A stretch of DNA of 55,360 bases, from assembly GCA_017512705.1 (NCBI GenBank), contig JAFWEX010000135.1, forward strand, positions 1-55,360. Reading direction: 5' to 3'. Below the pieces are notes generated by a model. The model saw only the letters and a program-made list of their open reading frames with translations, searched no databases and was not told the DNA's origin. Shown here piece after piece: positions 17,083 through 25,800 of the stretch. Within the stretch, counting starts at the first letter, position 1. Every line of letters starts with the position of its first letter. The translations under genes and the position numbers were made by a program. This DNA comes from Paenibacillus sp. GTDB lineage: Bacteria > Bacillota > Bacilli > Paenibacillales > Paenibacillaceae.

Positions 17083-17925
17083 TCACCATTCCAATTCAAT
17101 GAAAGCGGCATCATCTTCAAGCCCGCCCGTATGGGCGGCATCCAGCAGTACCTGAATATGTTCATCTGGAATGTAAGTACCGATGGCATCCAGGTCATTA
17201 AGTCCATCCGTATACAACTGAAGCCGAAATGAATCGCTAGACGAACCTTTCATTTCAAAAATATGAGGTGTGCCCCCCACAGGTCCTTCACGCGTCGACC
17301 AACGTTCACTGGTTTTACAGTGCTTTTGAAACTGCTCCGACTGTTCTTGATCATTTCGCCAGAGCCGAATTCGAGAATCTCCCTGCCACGCTAACCACAC
17401 ACGGCTTTTACGCCCCCCAGATGTGAGTTCAATGCGTCCACATATATACATAGCCTGACTACCCCGGTTTCGTTTTTCCATCAGGACCTCTCGCAGCAAT
17501 AGCGGCGAATTATCCAGGGGCTGTAATTTTCCCAGCTGTTCTGAGGCAGGCCCTGTTAAATCATGGAGAAACTGTTCGACCCCTTCAGCAGTTAGAGCAG
17601 GCGTCGTTTCCAGCCATTCCAGCAATGCACTACCGAGAAAACGCGCAGCAAAATCCCCCAGATAACTCATGCCCACTCCATCACATAAAACAAAATTACA
17701 CACATTGCCTTGCATACGAATCGCAACAAAGTCTTGTCCGGCGTCACCCTGATTGACGGTTTCAGCTGAACGCCCATATCCGTATCGGCAACTCAGCTTG
17801 CCCTGATGGCGAGTCAGCGGTTGCTCTCCAGTCTGCACACTAACATAGCGAAAATTGTCATGCCGATACTCGGCATGACCTCCCAGATCACTCGCAGACA
17901 ACGTGGCCATACGCATTACTCGCAT
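17083..17925 (-). CDS. PP2C-type Ser/Thr protein phosphatase of the type VII locus
   Basis: A 280-residue PP2C/PPM phosphatase, cytoplasmic. Metal motifs are visible: GQDF (63-66), LCDGVG (80-85, Asp82), GDSRIRLW (about 178-185), YTDGLND (about 232-238) and LEDDAAFIE near the end (Asp ligands). All Asp expected for two Mn/Mg ions appear present, so activity is likely. It follows the von Willebrand A gene by 10 nt and is the last gene of the locus. With the kinase and vWA protein it forms a kinase-vWA-phosphatase trio. It probably reverses the phosphorylation made by the kinase encoded two genes upstream. AGGAGGGG precedes the ATG. Confidence 0.85.
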   Translation of the reverse strand: MRVMRMATLSASDLGGHAEYRHDNFRYVSVQTGEQPLTRHQGKLSCRYGYGRSAETVNQGDAGQDFVAIRMQGNVCNFVLCDGVGMSYLGDFAARFLGSALLEWLETTPALTAEGVEQFLHDLTGPASEQLGKLQPLDNSPLLLREVLMEKRNRGSQAMYICGRIELTSGGRKSRVWLAWQGDSRIRLWRNDQEQSEQFQKHCKTSERWSTREGPVGGTPHIFEMKGSSSDSFRLQLYTDGLNDLDAIGTYIPDEHIQVLLDAAHTGGLEDDAAFIELEW

Positions 17926-17935
17926 GATTCCCCTC

Positions 17936-18688
17936 CTATCTTACAGGTGTCGCAGCAGACATCTGAAATCCGATGGATACCAGTTCTGCACATGTACCAG
18001 GTAACATCATGAGCGCACCTGGTGCAAGCAGATAATCCGCCTCTACTAACATTTCCCTGTAGCTTTCAGGCAGCACGGATGACATATTGCGTAATTTCTC
18101 CCCATGCTCGTCCTGTAAGTTGGTTTCGGGTAAAATCCCTTTCCAACGTCTTGGCTCCGCAATAGGAGCTTCAAGCAGATGATCACTTATGAAAATATTT
18201 TCAACCAGAACGTTCCCATCAGGCACACTCATGCCCATAATACGTTTGGCAATGGGCTCCGGATCTTCTCCGGTCGCTACGCCATCCGTCATATGACATA
18301 CAAGGGGAGCAGGACAGTCCTGCATATTCGGTATTTCGGCTTGCAATATTTTCTCTGCTTGCAAAAATGCTTTTGCTGAATCCGAGAAACGTCTAGGCGT
18401 AAGATCCGGCAGTGAACCTACAGCCGCAATCTCATCAATGCCTTTAATCCCATTCAATACATCATATACATCATCACTGTATGCCAAAATCGCTACTCGA
18501 TAACGAGGCGTCAATCGATTTCCTTTGGTTGAGCGGAACACCATTTGACGGATCGCCAGAGATAAAGCATCGTAAACGACGTCAATCCGGCGGCGATTAT
18601 CCAGAACCATATTCATGGATGCGCTGATATCAATTAAATAAATAATAAGTGCAGGAGTTCGTTGTGATGCCTGAATTGTGTAGTTCAT
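17936..18688 (-). CDS. von Willebrand factor A (TerY-like) protein
   Basis: A 250-residue vWA domain protein with no signal peptide, so cytoplasmic. The MIDAS motif DISAS (Asp20, Ser22, Ser24) opens the domain and MTDGVATGE supplies the later Asp. Such domains bind a metal and mediate protein-protein contacts. In TerY-type triads the vWA protein is encoded with a protein kinase and a PP2C phosphatase, exactly as here. A GTG at 18703 is in frame but only 3 nt from AGAGG; the ATG at 18688 is preferred, though its spacing (14 nt) is long. It may be a substrate or scaffold for the kinase. Confidence 0.82.
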   Translation of the reverse strand: MNYTIQASQRTPALIIYLIDISASMNMVLDNRRRIDVVYDALSLAIRQMVFRSTKGNRLTPRYRVAILAYSDDVYDVLNGIKGIDEIAAVGSLPDLTPRRFSDSAKAFLQAEKILQAEIPNMQDCPAPLVCHMTDGVATGEDPEPIAKRIMGMSVPDGNVLVENIFISDHLLEAPIAEPRRWKGILPETNLQDEHGEKLRNMSSVLPESYREMLVEADYLLAPGALMMLPGTCAELVSIGFQMSAATPVR

Positions 18689-18727
18689 CTTAGAGTGTGT
18701 CACCTCTATTATTCAATATTTATCATG

Positions 18728-20803
18728 TTATAGGTCTGGTAATGTGTACTTGGAGTTACTCAAAAATTTATTAATTGCACTCATACGTGCAGCCACTTTA
18801 CCTACACCTTTAAAATACGCAGCATCGGTGTTATACAGATTTTTGAAATCACGTGCATATGACAAAGCACTGGATGTTTTTTTACCTTTTTGCGCGTTAT
18901 ATGCACTGTTATAGAGAGCAATTAATTTAACCACATTTTGAGCACGCTTTTTCTTAAGTGCTTCCTTCTGAGCAGCCTCCTGTTTACGCTTGGCTTCAGC
19001 CTCAGCCTTCTGTCTCGCAATTTTGGCGTCATTTTCTTTCTTCCAAGCTAGGTAAGCTTCATACTTCGCTTGTTGCTCATATTTGGCTTGTAACGCTTTT
19101 CGCTCTGCTTCCTTTTTCTGTTGCTCGCGTTGTGCCAGATAAGCTTCATATTTCGCTTGTTTGTCATACTTAGCCTGCAAAGCTTGACGTTCTTGTTCCT
19201 TTTTCTTCGCTTCCGCTTCCTTTTGTTTGGCTTCAGCGAGTTTACGTTTCTTCTCAGCCTCCAGCTTCGCAGCTTCTGCAGCCTTTTTCTTTTCAGCTTC
19301 TGCAGCCTTCTGCTTCTCAGCTTCTTCTTGCTTAAGCTTCTCCGCTGCTGCCTCTTCTGCTGCTTTGGCTTCAGCAAGACGAGCGGCTTCCTGTTGTTTT
19401 ACCTCAGCTTGGTCCGCAAGAATTTTAACTGTAGGTACTCCCCCGGCTAGTAATACAACAAGAACAGCGGAAGAGATCATAAACTTTTTGAAGCGATAAA
19501 ATGGGACAGGTACTGGCTCCGTGCTTTCCGGTTTTGCATTCAGTTTAGCATCGAGCTCTTTGATCGCTGCTTCCACTTCCATATGCATCGCACTATTGCT
19601 GGGAATGAAGTGAAATAGGGAACGATACACTTCTAGCGCAGCGGCCGGCTTATCTTCATCCTCCAGCGCTCTTGCTTGTAAGAACAACCGATTGACAACA
19701 GCCTCTTGCTCAGGAGCTTGTTTTGAATCTGATGCCCCGCCCACCCCAGTAATTGCTTCCACACTATTGGATGGTGATGAATGATCTGACGTTGCATTCG
19801 CATCAGCTTCTAGCGAGGCCGTCGCATCTCCTTCGGACTCTGAAGCCGCCAGCAAGGCATCGGCTAGCTGAGTATCTACCGAAGCAAGGGCAATGTACCA
19901 CTCCCCAAATGTTGGACAACTGCTCAGATCGTGACTTTCCCACGCACGGATAAACAGATCCGATAATTTGGAACCCCAGCGTTTCTCAAGGGAACTGCGC
20001 ATCGCAAAATATCGCTCACTCGCAGTTTGCATTTCATGCTGGTCAAAATAGCTTTCTCCCCAAGCTTTTTCTACAATAACGGGGTCGGACCAAGATAGCA
20101 TCTCTGCAATAATAACTGCTCCGGCAAATCGATCTGCATACGAGCTCCACAACCCGCTATGCACGGTTCGATGGGCTGCATAACCAGGGGAGCCTGCAAG
20201 TAGTGCATCCGGACGATCCATCTTGGAGCTGTACATCTGCTCCACATCCACGAGTTCAACCGCAGAAGTTAAGGACGAGTTCTGCACTTCGGAAAAAAAC
20301 GGAATCATCACATTGGGCGCGGACATATCACAATGCGCGAGTCCACGTTGCTCCATTGCAGAACCTGTGCTGGCAAGTGCTCTGGCCAGTTTCAGACTCT
20401 CCTCCGCTGTCAGCTGCTTCTGATCACTGATCACATCGAACCAGGTTAAACCTTGCACCCATGGCATCAGTACCGCATATAACAGATCAGGATGTTCTCC
20501 AATAAGCGCTCCGTTTCTTTCCGGAGTGAGCACTTCACGCTTGCATACCTGCAAACCAGGTATTTCACTATATGGCTCCATATGCTCAGACTGATAGACC
20601 ATCGCCGGGATACGGAATTTCGGAAAAAACATTTTTAGTGCTTTTGCCCCATGAATTGAACCATCGCGGGGAATCAATTGGTATACAATCCCTTGTCTTC
20701 CAGCTTGGGCATAAGCAAGACCCGGCGCAGCCGGATGCTGGCCAATCGTATAGGCCACATCATTAATCACTACTTCATCCCCGGGATTCGGTTGAAAAGA
20801 CAT
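18728..20803 (-). CDS. Membrane-anchored Ser/Thr protein kinase with coiled-coil domain
   Basis: A 691-residue protein. Residues 20-270 are a eukaryotic-like kinase: Gly-loop region GRQGIVYQL (35-43), Lys57 (ALKMFF), HCDMSAPN (157-164, catalytic Asp159, Asn164), DVE for DFG (Asp186) and GSPGYAAHR activation segment (about 204-212). Then an acidic linker and a TPR-like segment (to about 430), one membrane helix (about 437-458), an Ala/Glu/Lys-rich coiled coil (460-620) and a terminal 70-residue domain, presumably outside. This layout parallels EssB (kinase-like domain, TM, outer part), but the catalytic residues are kept. Start at 20803 because AGAGAGGG fits that ATG. It follows esxA after a strong hairpin. 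Confidence 0.83.
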   Translation of the reverse strand: MSFQPNPGDEVVINDVAYTIGQHPAAPGLAYAQAGRQGIVYQLIPRDGSIHGAKALKMFFPKFRIPAMVYQSEHMEPYSEIPGLQVCKREVLTPERNGALIGEHPDLLYAVLMPWVQGLTWFDVISDQKQLTAEESLKLARALASTGSAMEQRGLAHCDMSAPNVMIPFFSEVQNSSLTSAVELVDVEQMYSSKMDRPDALLAGSPGYAAHRTVHSGLWSSYADRFAGAVIIAEMLSWSDPVIVEKAWGESYFDQHEMQTASERYFAMRSSLEKRWGSKLSDLFIRAWESHDLSSCPTFGEWYIALASVDTQLADALLAASESEGDATASLEADANATSDHSSPSNSVEAITGVGGASDSKQAPEQEAVVNRLFLQARALEDEDKPAAALEVYRSLFHFIPSNSAMHMEVEAAIKELDAKLNAKPESTEPVPVPFYRFKKFMISSAVLVVLLAGGVPTVKILADQAEVKQQEAARLAEAKAAEEAAAEKLKQEEAEKQKAAEAEKKKAAEAAKLEAEKKRKLAEAKQKEAEAKKKEQERQALQAKYDKQAKYEAYLAQREQQKKEAERKALQAKYEQQAKYEAYLAWKKENDAKIARQKAEAEAKRKQEAAQKEALKKKRAQNVVKLIALYNSAYNAQKGKKTSSALSYARDFKNLYNTDAAYFKGVGKVAARMSAINKFLSNSKYTLPDL

Positions 20804-20837
20804 GCTCATCCCTCTCTCTGTCTTTATGTCATAGTTG

Positions 20838-20875
20838 CGGCAAAAACCGGGTGTTAATCCACCCGGTTTTTGCCG
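20838..20875 (-). terminator. Strong hairpin between esxA and the kinase gene, probable partial terminator
   Basis: A perfect 16-bp stem (20838-20853 with 20860-20875) and 6-nt loop. The inner part, CCGGGTG / CACCCGG followed by TTTTT, is a standard intrinsic terminator shape on either strand. Since the kinase gene has no clear promoter of its own, the hairpin probably trims readthrough and also protects the esxA 3' end. Confidence 0.78.
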
Positions 20876-20958
20876 TAATTTTACAATCTTCAGCTTTCTG
20901 CCCACATACGATCAGGGCGGATTCATACAATTCATCGTCCTGATCTATGTAATACAGA

Positions 20959-21234
20959 TTAACGAGATTGGTCTGCTGTGCGGAATTTAGTAGCGATTGC
21001 TGACAGTTCTGCACTAATGCTGTTCAATGTTTGAACGAAAGATTGCATTTGTTTACTTGCTTCTTGGAACTCCTGGAAGAAACGTTGCTTTGTCATACCT
21101 TCCCATTGTCCTTCCATACTAGTGATGGATTGAGTCAAAGTGGATACGATTTGCTGACTTTGTTCTCCGCTTTGTTTAAATTGATTAGATACCTGATCGA
21201 GTTGTTCTGGGGTGACTAAAATACGTCCTGCCAT
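20959..21234 (-). CDS. esxA: WXG100 protein, EsxA-like type VII substrate
   Basis: A 91-residue helical hairpin with the WXG motif as Trp44-Glu45-Gly46 in the turn (EGQWEGMTK), the size and form of EsxA/YukE. Such proteins dimerise and leave the cell by type VII secretion without signal-peptide cleavage. The C-terminus has FRTAD, similar to the YxxxD/E export signal but with Phe. AAGGAGG lies 8 nt before the ATG, the best ribosome-binding site in the cluster. It has its own promoter and a downstream hairpin, so it is probably the most abundant product of the locus. Confidence 0.94.
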   Translation of the reverse strand: MAGRILVTPEQLDQVSNQFKQSGEQSQQIVSTLTQSITSMEGQWEGMTKQRFFQEFQEASKQMQSFVQTLNSISAELSAIATKFRTADQSR

Positions 21235-21280
21235 TTTAAATTCCTCCTTGATGTGTGTAGATGTTTTTTGGTTTGTTCAA

Positions 21281-21309
21281 ATTGTACTATACAAAAATCA
21301 ATCGGACAA
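21281..21309 (-). promoter_or_regulatory. SigA-type promoter of esxA
   Basis: On the minus strand TTGTCC (plus 21304-21309), 17-bp spacer, TACAAT (plus 21281-21286), about 45 nt upstream of the esxA start. It lies inside the 185-nt gap that separates esxA from the upstream genes. Confidence 0.65.
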
Positions 21310-21419
21310 AAGCCGAAGGACCTAATCCTATTTACCCCATTTTTAGCATATGAAACTTCAACTAACAGACTATTTACACATAAATTTTCGTTCAGCTGCA
21401 CTATGTTTATTCCATGCTT

Positions 21420-21968
21420 TTATGAAACTACAGGTTCAATTCCTCTTCTTTCTTGATAAGAAGGGTCTATGAATCTCCAAGCCACCGGTTCAGGCTGCAT
21501 AGCTTGAACAAGAGTAGCGGGAGAAGTGTCAGGCGGAGCAGCATCCTGTATTCGATACACAGCCGCTATCGCCGAAAGAGGATCGGATACAACAGCCACA
21601 TCAGCAGCATGTGCAGGTAGGATCTCACCGCTATGATTACTCTGAAAAGCATTCAGCATATTGACCGCATTACCATAGACCATATTGACATGACTCAGCA
21701 CAGATCGATACTCCATATCTGCTTGTTGGAACAATAAGGCCTTGCGTTCCAGCTGTGAACTTAAATCCATCAAACGACGAAGGGCTTCTTCACCAAGTCG
21801 TTTGCCGCGATTCCATTCGCTCATCACCGCTTCACGGGATTGAATATCCCAATCCAACGAATGAATCGCCTGATCCAACACTGTCATCTTTTGCTGTATT
21901 CGCTCCGCTGCATACTGAATCTGCCTGCTCAGTGCCCGAAGCACATCCGGTTCCACACGAATGCGCAT
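21420..21968 (-). CDS. WXG100-like helical-hairpin protein with C-terminal extension
   Basis: A 182-residue protein. The first 95 residues are two long amphipathic helices around a turn with SLDWDIQSRE (Trp40), in the position of the WXG turn although the Gly is missing. The remaining 85 residues are Ala/Pro-rich and probably extended (DAAPPDTSPATL). It may be the heterodimer partner or a second substrate of the system, by analogy with EsxB- or LXG-partner proteins. It starts 6 nt after the previous gene, with AAAGGTGATGG before the ATG. No toxin domain is visible. Confidence 0.65.
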   Translation of the reverse strand: MRIRVEPDVLRALSRQIQYAAERIQQKMTVLDQAIHSLDWDIQSREAVMSEWNRGKRLGEEALRRLMDLSSQLERKALLFQQADMEYRSVLSHVNMVYGNAVNMLNAFQSNHSGEILPAHAADVAVVSDPLSAIAAVYRIQDAAPPDTSPATLVQAMQPEPVAWRFIDPSYQERRGIEPVVS

Positions 21969-21974
21969 TTTCCA

Positions 21975-22805
21975 TCACCTTTCCTCTTCCTCTACAGGCT
22001 GTTTAAGCCAGTCCAGCAGCATTTCGTGAAACTGTTCTTTTGTTGTTAGTGCAGCAACAAGCCAATCGTCCGAAGCTTTTGAACTCATTCGGAATAACCA
22101 GTTGGATGCTGCGCTAGCCGTAAATGCCGCCGATTGTGACTGCCATCCATCCTGTCTCCATACAAGCAACTTGAGCTCTCCTTCAGCTTGCTTGTTGAAC
22201 AGACAACGTGCTAATGCAAGGGAACCTTCAGGATCATTCGTTTCCTGAGAGAGTTCCTCTGCCACAGTCTGCACTTCACAGCCTTTCAGACCATTCATGA
22301 CATCATAAAACTTTTTCTTGGAACACATCAGTGCCGGTCTTTCCATCGGAGATTGACCGCTCCACTTCATCCGTTCAATCAGAACAGCGACGGCTTCACG
22401 AACATTTCCCAGATCACTCAGAGTAAACGAATCAGGTACATCCACGGCACGAGTCACCTCAACAACACGTTCATCGGTGCAGTGTATATAACTTTCATAC
22501 GATTTGCCATCAATCGTATAACGGAGCCAGCATGCTCTATCGGATAATCCGGCAATGGCTACTCTGGAAAAAACGGTTGGTGTCATGATCAGCTCATTGG
22601 TATCTTGATCTTGAACCAAGTACCCTTTCTCCAGCAAGGAGGTTTTGACACGCTCCCACTCCACGGCAATATCTTCTGCCATATAACCGCGGAACGGGTC
22701 TTCCACACCAAGCAGGCGATCTGAACCTAGAATACCTGCAAGGAAAAATAGTTCCTTTATCTTCAGCGTGACTACCTTTTGCTTAGAATCATGAACCGTC
22801 AACAT
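21975..22805 (-). CDS. Type VII locus protein, 276 aa, possible EspG-like chaperone
   Basis: An unrecognised 276-residue soluble protein. It is alpha/beta in character, begins with a helical segment ELFFLAGILGSDRLLGV, contains a winged-helix-like stretch (EWERVKTSLLEKGYLVQD) and has paired segments resembling an internal duplication (residues 20-140 and 150-270). Size, position directly after the ATPase gene and overall character recall mycobacterial EspG, which chaperones PE/PPE substrates; this is inference from size and context, not a sequence match. It starts 16 nt after the ATPase stop, with GGAGGTGG before the ATG. No membrane helix or signal peptide. Confidence 0.6.
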   Translation of the reverse strand: MLTVHDSKQKVVTLKIKELFFLAGILGSDRLLGVEDPFRGYMAEDIAVEWERVKTSLLEKGYLVQDQDTNELIMTPTVFSRVAIAGLSDRACWLRYTIDGKSYESYIHCTDERVVEVTRAVDVPDSFTLSDLGNVREAVAVLIERMKWSGQSPMERPALMCSKKKFYDVMNGLKGCEVQTVAEELSQETNDPEGSLALARCLFNKQAEGELKLLVWRQDGWQSQSAAFTASAASNWLFRMSSKASDDWLVAALTTKEQFHEMLLDWLKQPVEEEER

Positions 22806-22821
22806 TATGAGCCACCTCCCC

Positions 22822-25800
22822 TCAAACTACAACATGCCATCGGTCACGAATTTCTGAAATCCAATTATTCATTTTCCAGCTGCTATCACAAGGAACTGCA
22901 CCTTTAACCCTGGAATATTTGCGTTTTATATAATAACCTTGACCTGGTGGCAGTACCTTCAGCCCACCAGCACTACCCCCAGATTCTGAATAAGGTATAC
23001 GGAAGAACGAGAGATCATTAGGGTCCAAAGTCCCTAAGAGCAATCCACTTTGAGATGCTTTTACATCGCTTACCCAATCGGAACCGAACGTCGGAAAATC
23101 TGCCGGAACCCCAGATAGAATGACATGAATCCCCCGGTCTCTTCCCTGACGAACAATAACACCAAGTTGATCTTTTACATTAAAATCATTGAGTTGCTTG
23201 GATAACGTGTCGGCATCATCAATGACAAGCACGATCTCCGGTCCTCCAGTAATTTCAGCACGTTTCAGAACTTCATCGTACAACTCCTGGATGACGGGTG
23301 CAAGTTGTTCTTCTCTAGACACATGTCCACGGACATGGGGCAAACTGCTGATTTCACCCAATCCACCTGAGCCATATCTCATATCTACGGTGTATATTTG
23401 CACATCCTCAGGTGAAGCATGATAGGCCAGTGACAACATCCAAGTTAGCAGAAAGGTCGTTTTACCACCTTCCATTGGACTTGCCACCAAGAAGTGAGGC
23501 CCTTCACGTAAATTCAACTCAAACGGCTCCAGGTCGTCCGTAAGCAGTCCCACCGGAACGTTTACTGTGGAAGTTTCCCATGCTTTACCGAAAGAGCCTG
23601 TACGAACTAATAAATCTTTGAGCTGAATTTCCTCCGGAAGAGGTGCGATCTGAGGCGCTTCCTCCCCCGTCCACTCCTGGCGAATAGCTGCAATCGTTCG
23701 CCGCAATGCCGATGAGCGTTCGCCTTCGTCAGCTCCAGAAGCTGGCAGCGCGGTCTGAAACATTAGTGGAGGCACTTGTCCTTTTACAAGACCCCTTCCA
23801 GGCGGCAGCTGGCTTGGAGCCTTCGAAGGGCGTCCGACAGCATAGTAGTAATCACTTGGATCGGACAGCTCAAATGAAACCGCATTAGGTATATTACTTC
23901 TGAATTTCTCAAAAATATCTGTTACGCGGTTAGCGGTAAGCACGAAGGTAATCCCTAAACTTCCGCCCTCTCGTAAAATAGTTTCCAACAATTCGTTCTC
24001 ATCTGGATAAGCATTACGGAACGACATATATCCGTCAATAACGACTACAATTTGTGGAACTACAGCGTGCGCAGTTCTGCGATAAGCTGATATCGTTTTA
24101 ACACCTGCTTCGGAGATCATATCTTTGCGCTGGGCAGAGATTTTCATAATATAACGGAACAACCGCTTGATCCGGTCTTCCTCCTCCGCCATCATCACAC
24201 CGCCAACCTGTGGCAGCCCGGCGAAGTCCTTCATCATCCGGCCCATGTCGATAATGTATCCGTTCCACGGCTCGGTTTGATCCGTACGTGCAAGAGACAT
24301 CAATAACGTTTGGACGAAGGTGGTTTTGCCAAGACCAGGCATACCATAGATCACCAAGTGACCTTGATCCACAGGCATAGCTAACGGCAGTTGCCGTTGA
24401 TTCGGCAGGTCATCCAGCATACCGACCAATGGTTTGAGACCATTAACTCCCCCGTCCAGCAGGTTGTCTCTGTTTGTATCCTGTTTCCAGTCATGCAGAC
24501 TATCTAGCTCTAGCGTGTCTGGCAACGGAGGGAGCCACGGTCCTGGCAAACGTTCGATCCCCGCATCAGCAGCAGCTTTAGCTACATAATCAATAAATAC
24601 TTGTAACTGTTTCGGAACATCTTCTCCCTTAAGGACGGCTCTTCGTTCTCCCGTCAACAGGGGTTCACGTTTGCCGTTCAAGCGCACTTCCATAACAGGC
24701 AGCACCGTTGTTGTATCCTCTTGTTGATTGTACGGCGCACCGCTCCAAGCAAACTGCATCTCTTCAAATACTTCGTCGCTGCCGACTTGGAAATAACCTC
24801 GACCAGGCTTGGTAATCCAAGCAGCGTTCGGGATTTTAATCATATCTCTACTGTCTCCCTCGCTTTGTACGCGAAGACAGATCCGAAAACGAGAGTTACT
24901 CCATATTTTATCATCCACAACCCCCGCTGGCTTTTGCGTTGCCAGAATAAGGTGAACGCCCAGTGTTCTACCGATTGCCGCAATACTGATCAGCTCATCC
25001 ATAAACTCTGGCTGGTCGCGTTTCAATTGAGCGAACTCGTCTATAATAATAACGAGATGTGGCAACGGCTGTTCATGTCTGGAGCGTAAAATTTTGTAAT
25101 ACTCATCGATGTGTTGCAGATTTCCTGCATCATTTAATATTTTCTGCCTTCTGACCAATTCGGCTCGAAGAGAAATATTAGCACGTTCAATCAGATTGCC
25201 ATCCAGATTCGTAATGGTGCCTACGACATGCGGCAGATCCACAAAGGTATTGGACATACCTCCACCCTTATAGTCGATTAACATGAAGGCCAGATCATGC
25301 GGATGGAACTCGGCGGCCAAGGAAGCAACAATAGATTGAATAACCTCACTTTTACCTGAACCGGTTGTTCCTGCAATCAGCCCGTGCGGACCATGACCTT
25401 GGCGTTCAATCTTATCGTGCAAGTTAATTGATATTTTTTTGCCACCAGCCCTTACCCCCATAGGGACAGGGAGTGTATCCGGATATCGGGTTTGTCCCCA
25501 GCGAGATACGACGTCCAGATCCTCCACCCGTGAAGTGCTAAGCATATCGAACAATGGTAGCACTTGCGGTATCTCTGAAGCGGAAGAACGCTTCAGACGA
25601 ATCGGTGACATATAACGGGATAAAGCCTCCGCAGTCTCTTTCGAGATTACATCCGGTTTATAAGTCTGCGAGATCACGTCCGCATCTTCTGTCTTTTTAA
25701 TGTAAACACCTTTGTCTTTGGAAGCCTCCATAATTAATTGACAGTGCATCGGTAGTGACTGTTTGCGGTTCGCCAGTACAATCGTGCACACATCAATCTC

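Noticed and set aside
19121-19450. Phe/Leu-rich and Ala/Ser-rich plus-strand frames opposite the kinase coiled coil
   Set aside because: Antisense images of repetitive Lys/Glu/Ala codons.
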